Assembly: GCA_018609935.1 (NCBI GenBank)
Contig: JAHENH010000094.1
Coordinates: 1-5,880 of the forward strand
Length of the DNA stretch: 5,880 bases
Direction of reading: 5' to 3'
From: Halobacteriales archaeon
GTDB lineage: Archaea; Halobacteriota; Halobacteria; Halorutilales; JAHENH01
Positions 5,719 to 5,880 of the stretch are shown piece by piece. Below the pieces are notes generated by a model. It did not search any database. It was not told the origin of the DNA and saw nothing but the letters and a program-made list of their open reading frames with translations. Position numbers and translations under genes: made by a program. Position 1 is the stretch's first letter. Each line of letters opens with the position of its first letter.

Positions 5719-5880
5719 TTACTGAACTTTTTCTACTTGTACTGCTCTTGGTCCTTGTTCTGCTTGTTCTACTTCAAACTCAAGTTCTGTCCCTTCTTCA
5801 ATATCCGTTTCAGAAGATAACTCAGATATATGGAAAAAAACATCCTCGTCCTCATCCTCACCTTCTCGTTCAACAAAACC
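5719..5880 (-). CDS. csp: Cold-shock-domain protein (CspA-like), C-terminal part
   Basis: The minus-strand frame runs from the right edge to a TAA at 5719-5721, giving 53 residues; the N-terminus, including most of the RNP-1 motif, lies outside. The visible protein starts at GFVERE, which should be the end of RNP-1, and has the RNP-2-type VFFHIS, then IEEGTELEFEVEQ and GPRAVQVEKV, the standard last strands of the five-stranded OB barrel. Complete relatives are about 65-70 residues, so only some 12-15 residues should be missing. The acidic segment EGEDEDEDVFFH between the two RNP motifs is of the type I recall from haloarchaeal Csp proteins, and absent in most bacterial ones. Csp proteins bind single-stranded RNA and DNA and act as RNA chaperones. 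The gene converges on the small Cys2-His2 protein gene, with 103 bases between the stop codons. Confidence 0.93.
   Translation of the reverse strand, partial: GFVEREGEDEDEDVFFHISELSSETDIEEGTELEFEVEQAEQGPRAVQVEKVQ

Overview
This AT-rich window (roughly 30% G+C by eye) most likely comes from a euryarchaeon related to the haloarchaea, but with far lower G+C than typical Halobacteria. Three things suggest this, all from remembered family sequences rather than a search. ProB carries the haloarchaeal-type motifs KAGTNSLTD and [12 protein letters not shown]5828-like protein, a family I know from haloarchaea, lies beside the proline genes. The cold-shock protein at the right edge has the acidic DEDEDVFFH segment typical of haloarchaeal Csp. 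Several genes have a TATA-like box about 22-32 bases before the ATG and no clear Shine-Dalgarno sequence, as expected for archaeal leaderless transcripts. A Methanonatronarchaeia-like or other low-GC halophilic lineage is my best guess; the exact taxon is uncertain.

Layout: (1) 1-615, plus strand, the C-terminal part of an M42-family metallo-aminopeptidase cut by the left edge. (2) 733-1239, minus strand, a TRAM-domain (OB-fold, RNA-binding) protein with an unrecognised N-terminal region and a Ser/Lys/Glu-rich linker. (3) 1447-1992, minus strand, a DUF5828-like protein of unknown function. (4) 2190-5127, plus strand, a compact proC-proB-proA operon encoding the three enzymes that convert glutamate to proline. 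(5) 5313-5615, plus strand, a small protein with a Cys2-His2 putative zinc site and a C-terminal coiled coil built from 21-bp tandem repeats. (6) 5719-5880, minus strand, the C-terminal part of a cold-shock-domain protein cut by the right edge.

How the genes work together: ProB phosphorylates glutamate, ProA reduces the phosphate to glutamate semialdehyde, which cyclises to pyrroline-5-carboxylate, and ProC reduces that to proline. The ProC/ProB reading frames overlap by 8 bases and ProB/ProA are 12 bases apart, so one transcript is likely. The other genes appear to be single transcription units. The TRAM and cold-shock proteins are both small OB-fold nucleic-acid binders, possibly RNA chaperones, but nothing links them physically to the proline operon.

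No gene-free stretch exceeds 300 bases. The gaps (616-732, 1240-1446, 1993-2189, 5128-5312, 5616-5718) are very AT-rich and hold candidate promoters, T-tracts and short inverted repeats. I see no tRNA, rRNA, CRISPR array, insertion sequence or integrase. I do not see a convincing undescribed multi-gene system here. The most unusual items are the repeat-bearing small zinc-site protein and the two-part TRAM protein.
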